NCBI GenBank assembly: GCA_013375405.1
Contig: JABXJU010000044.1
Span: 1 to 24,514 of the forward strand
Source: Candidatus Helarchaeota archaeon
GTDB lineage: Archaea > Asgardarchaeota > Lokiarchaeia > Helarchaeales > HEL-GB-A
Direction of reading: 5' to 3'
Length of the DNA: 24,514 bases
The first letter of the stretch is position 1, and each line of letters opens with the position of its first letter. The notes beneath the pieces were generated by a model that was given only the letters and a program-made list of their open reading frames with translations, searched no databases and was not told the DNA's origin. This document shows positions 24,241-24,514 of the stretch, in pieces. The position numbers and the translations under genes were made by a program.

Positions 24241-24514
24241 ATGACTGAAGAAGAAATTCAGAAAATAACCGACGTTGTATGTCCTTTCTGTGGATGCCTT
24301 TGTGATGATTTGGAAATTGATGTTGAAAATAATAAGGTCATCACATCGTATAATGCTTGTACAATAGGTAACGAGAAATTTTTTAGTGTAAATGAGACAG
24401 AACATCGCTTTACAAAACCAATGCTTCGAAAAAATGGAGAACTTGTTCCAATTAGTTGGGATGAGGCCATTAAACGGGCAGCAAAAATTCTTATCGAGGC
24501 TGAAAGGCCCCTGT
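24241..24514 (+). CDS. fwdB: Formylmethanofuran dehydrogenase subunit B (3' end beyond window)
   Basis: An ATG at 24241 opens a frame of 91 codons that leaves the window. It begins with an acidic peptide and then CPFCGCLCDDLEI, whose CxxCxxxC cysteines, together with a later Cys in NACTIG, bind the [4Fe-4S] cluster of FwdB. This is the molybdopterin guanine dinucleotide subunit holding the W or Mo site. The residue that ligates the metal (Cys or selenocysteine) lies beyond the window edge, so the metal form cannot be told. It follows fwdD directly. Confidence 0.93.
   Translation, partial: MTEEEIQKITDVVCPFCGCLCDDLEIDVENNKVITSYNACTIGNEKFFSVNETEHRFTKPMLRKNGELVPISWDEAIKRAAKILIEAERPL

Noticed and set aside
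24258..24470. Minus-strand 70-residue frame at the window end
   Set aside because: It overlaps the convincing start of fwdB on the opposite strand and has no recognisable motif.

Overview
The window is AT-rich archaeal DNA, most likely from an Asgard/Lokiarchaeia-like lineage. The archaeal assignment rests on tungsten/molybdenum formylmethanofuran dehydrogenase genes (fwdD, fwdB), a type II methionine aminopeptidase, an ADP-forming acyl-CoA synthetase alpha subunit, an NfeD-type membrane domain, TATA-like boxes, and Shine-Dalgarno sites ahead of ATG, GTG and TTG starts. The exact lineage is inference: no rRNA or tRNA gene and no eukaryotic-signature protein is visible.

Layout. (1) 1-5650, mostly + strand: a 5'-truncated zinc-ribbon protein, then a gene-poor stretch (475-999) holding a possible 56-codon gene and a fragment resembling an archaemetzincin N-terminus. 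Next come a minus-strand cysteine-containing protein, a 4-oxalocrotonate-tautomerase-like enzyme, a GNAT acetyltransferase, a zinc-ribbon protein, a small membrane protein, an MFS transporter and methionine aminopeptidase. (2) 5660-9676: a GH29-like glycosidase with an upstream membrane-protein gene on the minus strand, and a divergent 625-residue surface protein made of beta-helix-like, sequon-rich repeats. (3) 9723-16262, all minus: PhnN-like kinase and ADP-forming acyl-CoA synthetase alpha subunit; nitronate monooxygenase-like and amidohydrolase-like enzymes; a tightly packed four-gene unit (nitroreductase, two small proteins, SCP2 domain); a HAD hydrolase. (4) 16308-24514: iron-sulphur and C1 chemistry interleaved with glycosidases. 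It holds a four-cluster polyferredoxin, a two-cluster ferredoxin, a radical SAM protein fused to extra Fe-S domains, an NfeD/clan-A glycoside hydrolase fusion, another FwdG-like ferredoxin, a GH38 alpha-mannosidase, fwdD and the start of fwdB.

How they may work together. FwdB/FwdD with the FwdF/FwdG-like ferredoxins belong to the archaeal (tetrahydromethanopterin) Wood-Ljungdahl branch, interconverting CO2 and formylmethanofuran. The ferredoxins and the radical SAM fusion suggest a local redox module. Three different glycosidase families (GH29-like, clan GH-A fused to a membrane anchor, GH38) plus a heavily sequon-bearing surface protein point to glycan or glycoprotein turnover. Neither GH29 nor GH38 has a visible signal peptide, so those two would act in the cytoplasm. 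The least ordinary element is the NfeD-glycosidase fusion, followed by the radical SAM protein with three additional Fe-S sites. No CRISPR array, insertion sequence, tRNA or rRNA was seen.
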